Positions 9,058 through 19,953 of a DNA stretch of 33,237 nucleotides are shown here, piece by piece. The notes under the pieces were generated by a model, which ran no database searches, was not told the origin of the DNA, and saw only the letters and a program-made list of their open reading frames with translations. The stretch spans positions 1-33,237 of the forward strand of contig JAJYXY010000252.1 in NCBI GenBank assembly GCA_021801465.1. Direction: 5' to 3'. The number at the start of each line of letters is the position of its first letter. Position 1 is the first letter of the stretch. The DNA is from Pseudomonadota bacterium (lineage in GTDB: Bacteria > Pseudomonadota > Alphaproteobacteria > Acetobacterales > Acetobacteraceae). A program made the translations under genes and the position numbers.

Positions 9058-10203
9058 CTACAAGCTGCGCGCGATGAGCTCCTTCATGATTTCGTTGCTA
9101 CCGCCATAGATCCGTTGCACCCTGGCATCGGTGAAGCGATGGGCGATCGGATATTCCGCCATATAGCCATAGCCACCGAAAATCTGCAGGCAGGCATCGA
9201 TCACCTTGCCCTGCATCTCCGTCGTCCAGTATTTCGCCATCGCCGCCGTCGCGACATCGAGCGTTCCGGCGAGCAGGCGCGTTATGCACTCCTCGAGAAA
9301 GGCGCGCGCGACCTCGGCCGTGGTTTTCGCCTCGGCGAGGACGAAGCGGGTGTTTTGAAACTCGAACAAGCTCTTGCCGAAAGCGCGGCGGGTTTTGGCA
9401 TGGGCGATGGTCTCAGTGACCGCCGCCTCCATCGCCGCGACCGCGCCGACCGCGATCACCAGGCGCTCTTGCGGCAATTGCTGCATCAGTTGCACGAAGC
9501 CGCGATCAGGCTCCCCGCCCAGCAGATTTTCCGCCGGCACCACGACGTCGTCGAAAAAAAGCTCGGATGTATCTTGCGCGTGTTTGCCGATTTTTTCGAG
9601 ATTGCGGCCGCGCCGGAAGCCGTGCGCGCCCGCCGTCTCGACGGCGAGCAGGGAAATGCCCTTGGCCCCGGCGTCTGCCCGCGTCTTGGCGGCGACGATG
9701 ACGAGGTCGGCGAGCTGGCCGTTGCTGATGAAGGTTTTCTGACCGTTTATGACATAGCCATCGCCGACCCGCCGCGCTGTGGTGCGGATCCCTTGCAGAT
9801 CAGACCCGGCGTCGGGTTCGGTCATGGCGATCGCGGCGATCATCTCGCCTTGCGCCATGCGCGGCAGCCAGCGGCGCTTTTGCGCCTCGGTGCCATAATG
9901 GAGGAGATAGGGCGCGATGATGGCGTTGTGCAGCGAGATCGCGAAATCACCGAAGCCGATCGCCGCCAGCTCCTCGATCAGGATCGCCTCATGGCGAAAA
10001 TCGCCGCCGCCGCCGCCGAATTCCGCCGGCATGCTGGCGCAAAGAAGGCCCGCCGCACCGGCCCGCAGCCATGCCTCACGCGCGACCATGCCGGCCTGGC
10101 GCCAGGCGGGAATATGCGGCACCACTTCGGCGGCGAAAAACCGCCGCACACTGTCACGAAACAAGGTGAGTTCCGCGGCCTGTTCGTTGGTGATATTATC
10201 CAT
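9058..10203 (-). CDS. Acyl-CoA dehydrogenase
   Basis: Start set at MDNITNEQAAEL (10203), 382 codons; AMTEPDAGSDLQGIRTTA, YVINGQKTFISNG, C-terminal FGGYGYMAEYPIAHRFTDARVQRIYGGSNEIMKELIAR. Confidence 0.93.
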   Translation of the reverse strand: MDNITNEQAAELTLFRDSVRRFFAAEVVPHIPAWRQAGMVAREAWLRAGAAGLLCASMPAEFGGGGGDFRHEAILIEELAAIGFGDFAISLHNAIIAPYLLHYGTEAQKRRWLPRMAQGEMIAAIAMTEPDAGSDLQGIRTTARRVGDGYVINGQKTFISNGQLADLVIVAAKTRADAGAKGISLLAVETAGAHGFRRGRNLEKIGKHAQDTSELFFDDVVVPAENLLGGEPDRGFVQLMQQLPQERLVIAVGAVAAMEAAVTETIAHAKTRRAFGKSLFEFQNTRFVLAEAKTTAEVARAFLEECITRLLAGTLDVATAAMAKYWTTEMQGKVIDACLQIFGGYGYMAEYPIAHRFTDARVQRIYGGSNEIMKELIARSL

Positions 10204-10210
10204 GGCGCCC

Positions 10211-11392
10211 TCAGAGCCGCTCGATGATCGTCGCGTTCGCCATGCCGCCGGCTTCGCACATTGTCTGCAAGCCATAGCGCCCGCTGCCACGGCCCAACGC
10301 GTGCAGCATCGTCGTCATCAGCCGCGCGCCCGACGCCCCGAGCGGATGGCCGAGGGCGATCGCGCCGCCGAGCGGATTGAGTTTCTCGGGATCACCGCCG
10401 ACCGCCTTGGCCCAGGCAAGCGGCACCGGGGCGAAAGCCTCGTTGACTTCGACATGGTCGATATCGTCGAGTTTCATCCCGGCTTTACGCAACACCCGCT
10501 CGGTCGCGGGGATCGGCGCCGTCAGCATCAGCAGCGGGTCGTCGCCACAGACATCGAAGCCGACGAAGCGTGCGCGCGGTATCGCGCCGAGGCGTGCGGC
10601 GGCTTCCTCGCTCATCAGCAAAAGCGCGCTCGCGCCATCGGTGATCTGCGAGGAATTGCCGGCGGTGATCGACCAGCGGATTTCAGGAAACCGTTCGCTG
10701 TAATGCCGGCTTTCGAAAGCGGGGCGAAGCGCCGAAAGCCCCTCTTGCGTGGTATCGGGGCGGATGGTTTCGTCTTGCGTCACCAAAACATTGTCGATGG
10801 CGATGGGGACGATCTCGGCGGCGAACGCGCCGCTCGCGCGGGCGCGTGCGGCGCGCTGATGCGAGGCGGCGGAATAGGCATCCATCGCCGCGCGCGAAAG
10901 ACCATAGCGTGCCGCGACCAGTTCCGCCGAGACGCCTTGGTGGATCAGCCCCGGCGCATAGCGTTCGCTGACCAGCGGGCCGACCGGATCGCGGTCGAGG
11001 CGGGCCGAGCCGATCGGCACCCGGCTCATCGATTCCACGCCACCGGCGATGACGATGTCATAGACGCCGGCCTTGATCCCTTGGGCGGCGAAATGGATCG
11101 CCTGCTGGCCAGAGCCGCACATGCGGTCGATCGTGGTCGCGGGGACATGTTCGGGGTAGCCGGCGGCGAGCCAGGCCATCCGCCCGACAGTCGAGGATTG
11201 TTCGCCAACCCGGCTGACGCAGCCGATGATCACGTCATCGACGCTGCCGGGGTCGAGATCGTTGCGCTCAATCAGCCCCTTGAGCACGGCGGCGAGCAGA
11301 TCGACCGGGTGGAGCGCGGAAAGCGCCCCCCCTGCCTTGCCGCGCCCCATCGGTGAGCGAACGGCATCGATGATCACGGGCTCTCGTGACAT
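10211..11392 (-). CDS. Acetyl-CoA C-acyltransferase (thiolase)
   Basis: 393 aa; DRMCGSGQQAIH, GGVESMSRVPIG, GHPLGASGARLM, MCEAGGMANATIIE. Confidence 0.93.
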   Translation of the reverse strand: MSREPVIIDAVRSPMGRGKAGGALSALHPVDLLAAVLKGLIERNDLDPGSVDDVIIGCVSRVGEQSSTVGRMAWLAAGYPEHVPATTIDRMCGSGQQAIHFAAQGIKAGVYDIVIAGGVESMSRVPIGSARLDRDPVGPLVSERYAPGLIHQGVSAELVAARYGLSRAAMDAYSAASHQRAARARASGAFAAEIVPIAIDNVLVTQDETIRPDTTQEGLSALRPAFESRHYSERFPEIRWSITAGNSSQITDGASALLLMSEEAAARLGAIPRARFVGFDVCGDDPLLMLTAPIPATERVLRKAGMKLDDIDHVEVNEAFAPVPLAWAKAVGGDPEKLNPLGGAIALGHPLGASGARLMTTMLHALGRGSGRYGLQTMCEAGGMANATIIERL

Positions 11393-11471
11393 GGCGGTGT
11401 CTCCTCCGAGTTTTTCCCGCCGAGCGTCGCAAGCTCACACTCGGCGGTCAATCTCGGCGAGGCAAGCAGGC

Positions 11472-12572
11472 TCACATTTCGTGATAATTGCCGTCGTGCC
11501 AGACATAGAAGACGTAATCCGGCTTGGTCACGTCGCCCTTGGCATCGAAGCTGATCGGGCCGAGCACGCTGTCCCACGGGCCGCCCGATTTAAGCGCGGC
11601 GGCGACTTTTTTCGGATCGACCGTGCCGGCCTTCTGCGCCGCTTCCGCCCAGATCTGCACCGCAGCGTAGGAATAGAGCACGTAACCCTCGGGATCGACA
11701 CCCTTGGCCTGGAATTCCTTGACCACCGCCGCCGCCGCCGGGCGTTTGCGCGGGTCGGAGGCGAAGGTCATCATCGTCCCCTCGCCGGTCGGGCCAGTGA
11801 TCTGCCAGAATTCCGAGGTGACCAGGGCATCGCCGCTGATCAGCGTGACGTTCATCCCCTGTTCCTTGGCCTGGCGGATGATCAGCCCGGCCTCGGTTTG
11901 ATAGCCGCCGAGATAGATCACGGTGATATTGGCGGCCTTGAGCCGGCTGACGAGGGCCGAGTAATCGCGCTCGCCCGGCACGTAAGGCGTATAGATCGTC
12001 TCCTTCACGCCCGCCTGGTTCATATATTTCCTGGTTTCATCGGCGAGGCCTTTGCCGTAAGCGGTGTTGTCGTGGAGGATCGCGATATTCTGGCCCTTGA
12101 AATGGCTCGCGATATATTCGCCAGCGACCTGGCCCTGCTGGTCGTCGCGGCCGCAGACGCGAAACACGTTCCAGCCGCCATTATCGGTGAGCGCGGGGTT
12201 TGTGGAGGCGGGCGAGATTTGTAAAATCCCCTGTTCGAGATAGACCTTGCTCGCCGGGATCGAGCTCGAGGAGCAGAAATGCCCATCGACGAAAACGACG
12301 CCCTTGTCAGCGAGCTGATTGGCGATCGAGACCGCCTGTTTCGGGTCGCAGGCATCGTCCCCCTCGGTCAGCGCCAATTGCTTGCCGAGCACGCCGCCAT
12401 GGGCGTTGATATCCGCCACCGCCTGCTCTGCGCCCTGCTTCATCTGCGCGCCGAAGGTCGCGTTTGAGCCGGTCAATGGCCCGGCGGAGGCGATCTGGAT
12501 TTGCGCCATGGCGGGGGCGGCGAAGGCCGATGCCAGCATGGCGGTGCCAGCCAGTAACAGAATTTTCCTCAT
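11472..12572 (-). CDS. livK: Branched-chain amino-acid-type ABC transporter substrate-binding protein
   Basis: Start at MRKILLLAGTAMLASAFAAPAMAQ (signal peptide); IQIASAGPLTGSNATFGAQMKQGAEQAVADINAHGGVLG; follows livF on the same strand. Confidence 0.92.
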   Translation of the reverse strand: MRKILLLAGTAMLASAFAAPAMAQIQIASAGPLTGSNATFGAQMKQGAEQAVADINAHGGVLGKQLALTEGDDACDPKQAVSIANQLADKGVVFVDGHFCSSSSIPASKVYLEQGILQISPASTNPALTDNGGWNVFRVCGRDDQQGQVAGEYIASHFKGQNIAILHDNTAYGKGLADETRKYMNQAGVKETIYTPYVPGERDYSALVSRLKAANITVIYLGGYQTEAGLIIRQAKEQGMNVTLISGDALVTSEFWQITGPTGEGTMMTFASDPRKRPAAAAVVKEFQAKGVDPEGYVLYSYAAVQIWAEAAQKAGTVDPKKVAAALKSGGPWDSVLGPISFDAKGDVTKPDYVFYVWHDGNYHEM

Positions 12573-12625
12573 CAGCGTGATCTCCCTTGATTGCGAGAAA
12601 CTATCGGGGCCAAGGCCTGCACCGC

Positions 12626-13344
12626 TCAATGCCCCCCTTCGAGATAGGCCGCGCGGATTTCCGGTCGCGCCAACAATTCCGCCCCCGGCCCAGACATGGT
12701 GATCACGCCGTTGACCAAAACATAGCCCCGATGGGCGAGTCTCAGCGCCTGAAAAGCGTTTTGCTCGACGAGGAGGACGGTAAGCCCGGTTTCGCGGTTG
12801 AGCGCGCGGATCGCCTGAAAAATCTGCCGAACGATGAGCGGAGCGAGGCCGAGGCTCGGCTCGTCGAGCAAGAGGAGGCGCGGGCGCGCCATCAAGGCCC
12901 GCCCGATCGCGAGCATCTGCTGCTCGCCGCCCGAAAGCGTGCCGCCGCGTTGGCTCTGGCGTTCATCGAGGCGCGGAAAGAGGGCAAAGACGCGGGCGAT
13001 ATCGGCGTCATAGTCGCGATAGCCGGCGCTTTCCGCCCCCATGATCAGGTTTTCGCGCACGCTCATGCGCGGAAAAATCCGCCGCCCCTCGGGCGCCTGA
13101 GCGATGCCACGGCGCATGATGAGATGGGTCGGCAATGTCGTGATGTCCTCGCCATCATAAACGATTTGGCCGCTGCGCGCCCGTGGCTGGCCGCAGAGGG
13201 TCATCATCAGCGTCGATTTGCCCGCGCCATTGGCGCCGATCAGGGTCACGATCTCGCCCTCGGTCACGGTGAGATCAACGTTTTTGAGCGCCTGCACCGC
13301 GCCATAAAACGTATTGACGCCGGCGAGCGCGAGCAGCGGCCGGC

Positions 13345-13348
<4 letters not shown>
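12626..13348 (-). CDS. livF: Liv-type ABC transporter ATP-binding protein
   Basis: 240 aa; Walker A GANGAGKST, LSGGEQQMLAIGRALM, LLLLDEPSLGLAP. Confidence 0.93.
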
Positions 13349-14186
<838 letters not shown>

Positions 14187-14187
<1 letters not shown>

Positions 14188-15461
14188 CAGCCGCGCCCCT
14201 CGGCGATCATCGCCGCCGGAATGGCGCCGGCGTTGCGACGAAGCGTGACCGAGGGTCTGCGCTCGGTCACCAGCCCGCGCGGGCGGAGCACCATCATCAC
14301 CACCAAAGCGAGGCCGAAAATCAGCATGCGGTAATCAGCGAGCGGGCGGAACATCTCCGGCCCGCCGATCATCACCAGGGCGGCGAGCACGACCCCGAGC
14401 TGGCTCCCCATGCCGCCCAGGACGACGATCGCGAGCACGGTCGCGCTTTCCATAAAGGTAAAGCTCTCGGGGCTGATGAAGCCTTGGCGGGTGGCGAAAA
14501 AAGCACCCGCGAAGCCGCCGAAACAAGCACCGACGGCAAAGGCGGTGAGCTTTGTCGTGGTGATGTTGATGCCGAGCGAGCGGCAGGCGATTTCATCCTC
14601 GCGGAGCGCCTCCCATACCCGCCCGAGTGGCTGGCGGCGAAGGCGCAGCGTCACCCAATTGGTGAGGAGGGCGAGAACGAGAATAATATAATAGAGAAAA
14701 ATTTGCCGCTGCATCGGCGAGGGGGCGAGGTGAAAGAAACCGGCGAATGTTCCTGGCTCATCGCTCATGGTGAAGCGAAGCCCAAACAGGGTCGGGCGCG
14801 GTATCCCGGAAATTCCGTTCGGCCCGCCGGTCAGTGACACCCAATTGAGCAGCACGACGCGGATGATCTCACCGAAAGCAAGGGTGACGATGGCGAGGTA
14901 ATCGCCGCGCAGACGAAGAACCGGAAAGCCGAGCGTAATCCCCCACAGCGCGGCGAGCGCGCCCGCGGCTGGCAGGCACGACCAGAAGCCAAGCCCGGTA
15001 TTTTCCGCGATCAAGGCATAGGAATAGGCGCCAACAGCATAAAACGCGACATAGCCGAGATCGAGCAGCCCGGCGAGACCGACGACGATATTGAGCCCCC
15101 AGCCGAGCATGACATAGGTGAGCACCAAAACGCCGAGATCGATCGTCGCGCGGTTCGCGAACCACGGCATCAGGAGGGCGGCGGCGAGAAGGGCGGGGAC
15201 GAGATAGGGGCCAAGGCCGGCAAAAGCGCGCCCGATCCGGCCCACGCCCGCGTGCTCTGGCGGGCGCCGTGCCTGCCACAGACGAACGAGGAGCCGGAGC
15301 ACGAAGACCGCCCCCACCAGGGCTGCGACCGCGAAGGGCCGCGGCACCAGCACGATCCCATGGACGCCGACCGTAGTTTGAAGCCCGACCATCGGCGCAA
15401 ACAAACCCAAAGCGACCAAAGCCGAGAGAAACGCATCGAGAAGGGGGGCGCGCTGGCTCAT
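14187..15461 (-). CDS. livM: Liv-type ABC transporter permease
   Basis: 424 aa multi-span protein; LNIVVGLAGLLDLGYVAFYAVGAYSYAL, FPVLRLRGDYLAIVTLAFGEIIRV; 1-bp overlap with livG. Confidence 0.92.
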
Positions 15462-16372
15462 ACCTTCTCCACGTCTGTCCGCCCCAGCAACCCGGTCGGC
15501 AGGAACACCAAGGTGATCGCGAGAATGGAAAACGCCGCAACGTCTTTATATTGGACGGAGAAATAGGCCGACCAGAACGTCTCGATCAGGCCGATCAAAA
15601 GCCCGCCCAGCACCGCCCCCGGCAACGAACCGATGCCGCCGAGCACTGCGGCGGTGAAGGCTTTCACCCCGGCGACGAAGCCGATGTAAAAATCGATCGC
15701 GCCGTAATAGAGGAGAAACATCAGCCCCGCGACGGCGGCGAGTGCGGCGCCGATGACGAAGGTGAGGCCGATCGTCTGATTGATATCGATGCCAAGCAGG
15801 CTCGCCATCTTGAGATCCTGCTCGCAGGCGCGCATCGCGCGCCCGAGCGGGGTTCGCGTAACCAGCCAGGTGAAGACGCCAAGACAAAGCACCGTGGTTA
15901 AGGCGATGGCGATCTGCATCCAGGAAAGCTGCACCGCGAACCCCTCGCCGTGGCTCAGAACCAGACCGCCGGGCAAAAGCGGTGCCAGCGGCTTGACGCG
16001 CGCCCCTTGCGATACTTGCGCGAAATTCTGCAACGTGATCGACATACCGATGGCGCTGATCAAGGGCGCCAAGCGAAACGAGCCGCGCAATGGCCGATAG
16101 GCGACGCGTTCGATGGTCCAGCCATAAAGTGCTGCGAGTGCTGCGGCGAAAACCAGGGTGATCGCCAAGGCCAGCGGCACGGCGGTAATGCCGAGCGAGG
16201 CGAGCCCAGATAGCGCGATCAGGGAGAGAAAGGCGCCGATCATGAAAACATCGCCATGGGCGAAATTGATCATGCCGATGATGCCATAGACCATCGTGTA
16301 GCCGACGGCGATCAGGCCATAGATCATGCCGAGCGTGATGCCGTTGATCAGCTGCTGCAATGCATAAGCCAA
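15458..16372 (-). CDS. livH: Liv-type ABC transporter permease
   Basis: LQQLINGITLGMIYGLIAVGYTMVYGIIGMINFAHGDVFMIGAF; likely TTG start at 16372 (the ORF-track start 16453 is probably too long); ATGA overlap with livM. Confidence 0.9.
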   Translation of the reverse strand: MAYALQQLINGITLGMIYGLIAVGYTMVYGIIGMINFAHGDVFMIGAFLSLIALSGLASLGITAVPLALAITLVFAAALAALYGWTIERVAYRPLRGSFRLAPLISAIGMSITLQNFAQVSQGARVKPLAPLLPGGLVLSHGEGFAVQLSWMQIAIALTTVLCLGVFTWLVTRTPLGRAMRACEQDLKMASLLGIDINQTIGLTFVIGAALAAVAGLMFLLYYGAIDFYIGFVAGVKAFTAAVLGGIGSLPGAVLGGLLIGLIETFWSAYFSVQYKDVAAFSILAITLVFLPTGLLGRTDVEKV

Positions 16373-16552
16373 GCCCGCCCCCCTTCTTTGCCCGTCAGCG
16401 CGCGATGCGCACCACCGACTCTCTTTGACCGCTTCCCTCATACACCAAAGCATGCCGCATGCCAGCTATGCAACAGGGCGCCGCCCAGGGGCGGTCGAGG
16501 GGCGGCCGAGGTGGGCGCCGGTCGCGAAGAGGTGATGATGGCGGACGCGGTA

Positions 16553-16577
16553 TGACGGGGGCGCCGCGCCCCCGTCA
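16553..16577 (-). terminator. GC-rich hairpin overlapping the cytochrome b561 stop codon
   Basis: TGACGGGGGCGC-C-GCGCCCCCGTCA, perfect 12-bp arms around one central base; its right end contains the b561 stop (16575-16577). No strong U-tract. Confidence 0.55.
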
Positions 16578-17129
16578 GCGGGGGCTCCGTTGCGCGAGCC
16601 CTGGCACCATGCGGGCGAGCACGCCGTCGCGCCAGAGATAATGATGCAAAAGCGCCGCCGCGGCGTGCAAACCGGCGAGGATCAGGATGATGGTCGCGAC
16701 GGTGCCATGAAAATCATTGATGGTCTCGGCCAAAGCCTTGTTTTCGGCGAGCAGCGGCGGGAAGGTTACGAGGCCGAAGAAGCTGAGCGGGTCGCCGCCG
16801 GCCGAGCGGTTGAGCGGCCCGCTGATCGCCATCAGCAAAAGGAGCAGATAGAGCACCCCGTGCACCGCGCGTGAGGCGAGAACGAGGAGACGCGACCCCG
16901 GTGGCGGGGCTAGCCGGCGCCCGCCGCTCAGGCGCCAGGCGAGGCGCGCGAGCATAACCACGATGAACAGCATCCCGAGCGAGACATGCAGCGCCTGCGC
17001 CGCATGCCGCGGCGCCGAGCCCTTCGGCAGCCAGTCCCAGATTTGCGCGATGGTCCAAAGCGTGATCACGAGCGCGACGGTGAGCCAGTGCAGCGCAAGC
17101 GTCGGCGCATCGTAGCGTTCGGCGTTCAT
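16575..17129 (-). CDS. Cytochrome b561 family protein
   Basis: 184 aa; RYDAPTLALHWLTVALVITLWTIAQI..., His-containing TM segments, LHVSLGMLFIVVMLARLAWRL, DFHGTVATIILILAGLHAAAALLHHYLWRDGVLARM. Confidence 0.9.
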   Translation of the reverse strand: MNAERYDAPTLALHWLTVALVITLWTIAQIWDWLPKGSAPRHAAQALHVSLGMLFIVVMLARLAWRLSGGRRLAPPPGSRLLVLASRAVHGVLYLLLLLMAISGPLNRSAGGDPLSFFGLVTFPPLLAENKALAETINDFHGTVATIILILAGLHAAAALLHHYLWRDGVLARMVPGLAQRSPR

Positions 17130-17146
17130 CTCTGTTAATCTCCTGC

Positions 17147-18103
17147 TCAGCTACTACCGATCAAAATGCCCACCGCAAACACCAGCGCGCCGCCGAAGGC
17201 GACTTGAAATGCGGCGGCGAAGGGGGGGGTGTCCATATAGCGCCAGCGCACCCAGCTGATGGCGGCGAGTTCCACCGCCACCACCGCGATGGCCAGCATC
17301 GTCGCCGTCCAGAAACGTGGGATCAGGTAGGGAAGGCTGTGGCCGAGCCCGCCGAGCGTCGTCATCGCGCCGCAGATCACGCCACGGAGCAGCGGCGCGC
17401 CGCGCCCGGTAAGGCTCCCATTGTCGGAAAGCGCCTCGGCAAACCCCATCGAGATACCCGCGCCGAGCGAGGCGGCAAGCCCGACGACAAAGGCGTTCCA
17501 GGATTGGCCGGTCGCGAACGCGGCGGCAAAGAGCGGCGCCAGCGTCGACACCGAGCCATCCATCAGCCCGGCGAGCCCGGGCTGGACGTAGCGGAGGACG
17601 AACATCTGCCGCGCCGTGTGTTCTTCTTCGGCGCGGGCATCGCGGGTGAGATTTTCGGCCATCAGCTTCTCGGCGGTGGTCTCGTGCTCCGATTCGGCTT
17701 CGGCGAGATCGCCGAGCAGTTTACGGATCGAGGCGTCGGTGCTGCGGCTCGCCGCCTGGCGGTAGAAGCGCTGCGTCTCCATCTCCATCAGCTCGGCCTG
17801 CTTGCGCACCGTCTCGAGGCGGATCTCGCGCATCTGCCAGACCGGCTTTCTTTGGACGAAGCCGCGCACATCCTGGCGGCGGATGAGGGGGATGTGTTCA
17901 CCGAATTTCTCCTGATAGAGTTCGATCAGGCGGCGCCGGTGCTCGTTCTCCTCTTGCCCCATTTCGGTGAAGACCCTGGCCGAGGCGGGAAAATGCTCGC
18001 GCAGGGCTTCCGCATAGTCGGCATAGATGCGGCTATCTTCCTCTTCGTTGCTGATCGCGAGCGCCAAAATCTCGCGCTCTCCGAGATCGGAAAAATCACG
18101 CAT
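17147..18103 (-). CDS. mbfA: Membrane-bound ferritin (ferritin-like domain fused to VIT1/CCC1-type membrane domain), MbfA-like
   Basis: Start at [32 protein letters not shown]; diiron-type E/ExxH patterns ([30 protein letters not shown]), then VIT1-like membrane region [23 protein letters not shown]...[10 protein letters not shown]. Confidence 0.88.
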   Translation of the reverse strand: MRDFSDLGEREILALAISNEEEDSRIYADYAEALREHFPASARVFTEMGQEENEHRRRLIELYQEKFGEHIPLIRRQDVRGFVQRKPVWQMREIRLETVRKQAELMEMETQRFYRQAASRSTDASIRKLLGDLAEAESEHETTAEKLMAENLTRDARAEEEHTARQMFVLRYVQPGLAGLMDGSVSTLAPLFAAAFATGQSWNAFVVGLAASLGAGISMGFAEALSDNGSLTGRGAPLLRGVICGAMTTLGGLGHSLPYLIPRFWTATMLAIAVVAVELAAISWVRWRYMDTPPFAAAFQVAFGGALVFAVGILIGSS

Positions 18104-18300
18104 GCTGACCTCACGTTGCAAACCCGCACGCCTCGGCGGCGAGAGCGGGACAAATCAGGTTATTCGGCAGGGTTCCGGACAAAACCCACCGCGAGAACGC
18201 GGATTAGTTCGCGTTATTTAGCGATTTCATTGGCCTGGGCAAGCGTGAAGATTAGGAATTTTCTCGATGATGTCTTATGAAATTTTGGTTTTATTGAAAT

Positions 18301-18315
18301 TGCAAATGATTTTCA
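18301..18315. promoter_or_regulatory. Fur/Mur-like box upstream of mbfA
   Basis: TGCAAATGATTTTCA aligns to the 7-1-7 Fur inverted repeat TGATAATnATTATCA at 11 of 14 specified positions; sits in the AT-rich gap upstream of mbfA. Confidence 0.6.
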
Positions 18316-18380
18316 TTGATACCGCCGATCATGTCGCCGGCAAAACGCAGCGGTGCGGGCAAGCCCTTCGATCCCCGAGC

Positions 18381-19706
18381 TCAGTGCAGCTTGACCGCGG
18401 GATCGGCGCGCCGGTCGAGCGCGCGGGCGAGGGTTTCGACGGCGACCGTCCCTGCCCCATGCAGCGCGTATTGGTGCATTTTATAGAGCGAGCGGTACAT
18501 CATGCGGGCGAAATAGCCCTCGATGAAAAAACTCCGCCCGACCAGAACCCCCATCAGGCTGCCGACGGTGCTGTAATCGCCGAGCGACACCAGCGAGCCG
18601 AAATCGCGATAGACGAAAGGCTGCAACGCTTCGCCACGCAAGCGCCGCTGGAGCTGCCGATAGAGATGCGAGGCCTGCTGATGCGCGGCCTGGGCACGCG
18701 GCGGCACCGGCGTCTCAAAGCCCCGGCGCGGACAGGCGGCGCAATCGCCCAAGGCGAAAATCGCCGGATCATGCGTCGTCTGCAGCGTCTCCGTCACCAC
18801 CAGCTGATTGATCCGGTTGACCTCGAGACCATCGAGGGTTGCGAGAAAATCCGGTCCCTTCACGCCCGCCGACCAGATCACCAGCTCGGAGGGCAAGAAA
18901 TTGCCATCGGCGAGGCGCACGCCCTCGCCCGAGACCTCCACCACCCGTGCCGCGACCCGCACCTCGACGCCGAGCTTTTCGAGGAGCCCCTGGGTCGCCA
19001 GCGCGATCCGCTCGGGAAGCGCTGGCAGAATCCGCGGCGCCGCCTCGACCAGGGTCAGGCGAATGTCGCGCTTGGGATCGATACGGTCGAGCCCGTAGGC
19101 GACCACCTCGCGCGTCGTCTGATGCAATTCGGCCGCGAGTTCGGTGCCGGTCGCGCCGGCGCCGATGATAACGACACCGAGCTGGCCAGGTCGCACCGGG
19201 CCAGGCTGGGTTTGGGCGCGAATGAAGGCATTGATCAGCCGCCGGTTGAAACGCGCCGCCTGATCGGGGGTTTCCAGCGGCACCGCGTGGCGCGCAGCAC
19301 CCGGCGTGCCGAAATCATTGGTGACACTGCCGAGCGCCATCACCAGCGTATCGTAATGCAGAACCGTTGGCGCCGTGACCTCGCGCCCTTCATCGTCGAA
19401 CACTGCGCCGAGGGCGATTTCACGCCGCGCTCGGTCGATGCCGATCATTTCGCCCAAGCGAAAATGGAAATGATGCCAATGCGCTTGCGCGAGGTAGTTG
19501 AGCTCGTGCGAGGCGCGATCGAGGCTGCCCGCGGCGACCGCATGCAAAAGTGGCTTCCAGAGATGGGTGCGTGACCGATCGACCAGGGTGATACGGGCAA
19601 GACCGCGCTTGCCCAACCGGTCGCCAAGCCGGGTGGCAAGCTCGAGCCCGCCAGCGCCGCCGCCGACGATGATGATATGATGCAAAGATCCTGCTGCCGC
19701 TGCCAT
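18381..19706 (-). CDS. ndh: NAD(P)/FAD-dependent oxidoreductase, type II NADH dehydrogenase-like
   Basis: 441 aa; HHIIIVGGGAGGLELATRLG, LVMALGSVTNDFGTPG, VVIIGAGATGTELAAEL, IFALGDCAACP. Confidence 0.88.
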   Translation of the reverse strand: MAAAAGSLHHIIIVGGGAGGLELATRLGDRLGKRGLARITLVDRSRTHLWKPLLHAVAAGSLDRASHELNYLAQAHWHHFHFRLGEMIGIDRARREIALGAVFDDEGREVTAPTVLHYDTLVMALGSVTNDFGTPGAARHAVPLETPDQAARFNRRLINAFIRAQTQPGPVRPGQLGVVIIGAGATGTELAAELHQTTREVVAYGLDRIDPKRDIRLTLVEAAPRILPALPERIALATQGLLEKLGVEVRVAARVVEVSGEGVRLADGNFLPSELVIWSAGVKGPDFLATLDGLEVNRINQLVVTETLQTTHDPAIFALGDCAACPRRGFETPVPPRAQAAHQQASHLYRQLQRRLRGEALQPFVYRDFGSLVSLGDYSTVGSLMGVLVGRSFFIEGYFARMMYRSLYKMHQYALHGAGTVAVETLARALDRRADPAVKLH

Positions 19707-19771
19707 CGACGCTCTCCTGCTCCGCCGCTTTAACTATGACGCAGGTTGAGTACCGGGAACAACCTCGATTA

Positions 19772-19808
19772 ACGGCGCGGGATTTTTTTCGAGAAAGCGC
19801 CGTTTTTC
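19772..19808 (+). terminator. Terminator-like hairpin with T-tract between divergent genes
   Basis: ACGGCGC (19772-19778) / GCGCCGT (19797-19803), inner TTTC-GA-GAAA, followed by TTTTC. No + strand CDS lies upstream of it. Confidence 0.5.
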
Positions 19809-19953
19809 TTGCGAAGCGTGGCTCGCATCGGTAATTTGGTGAGCGCGCAGAGTGTGCGTGGGCCGCCTAAGCTCCCGCGCCGGAGTGTCACACGCTGCTG
19901 GCGGCAGCCAGCGCGTCTAAAGTTCCTGTCGAGCATAGGGTTGGTCGACGCGC

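Noticed and set aside
8335-10227. 630-aa + strand ORF antisense to asnB and the acyl-CoA dehydrogenase
   Set aside because: Spans two well-supported minus-strand genes and their gap; composition is Arg/Asp/His-rich shadow translation typical of high-GC DNA, with no recognisable motifs.
9917-11356. 479-aa + strand ORF antisense to acyl-CoA dehydrogenase and thiolase
   Set aside because: Shadow ORF opposite conserved enzymes; no family motif.
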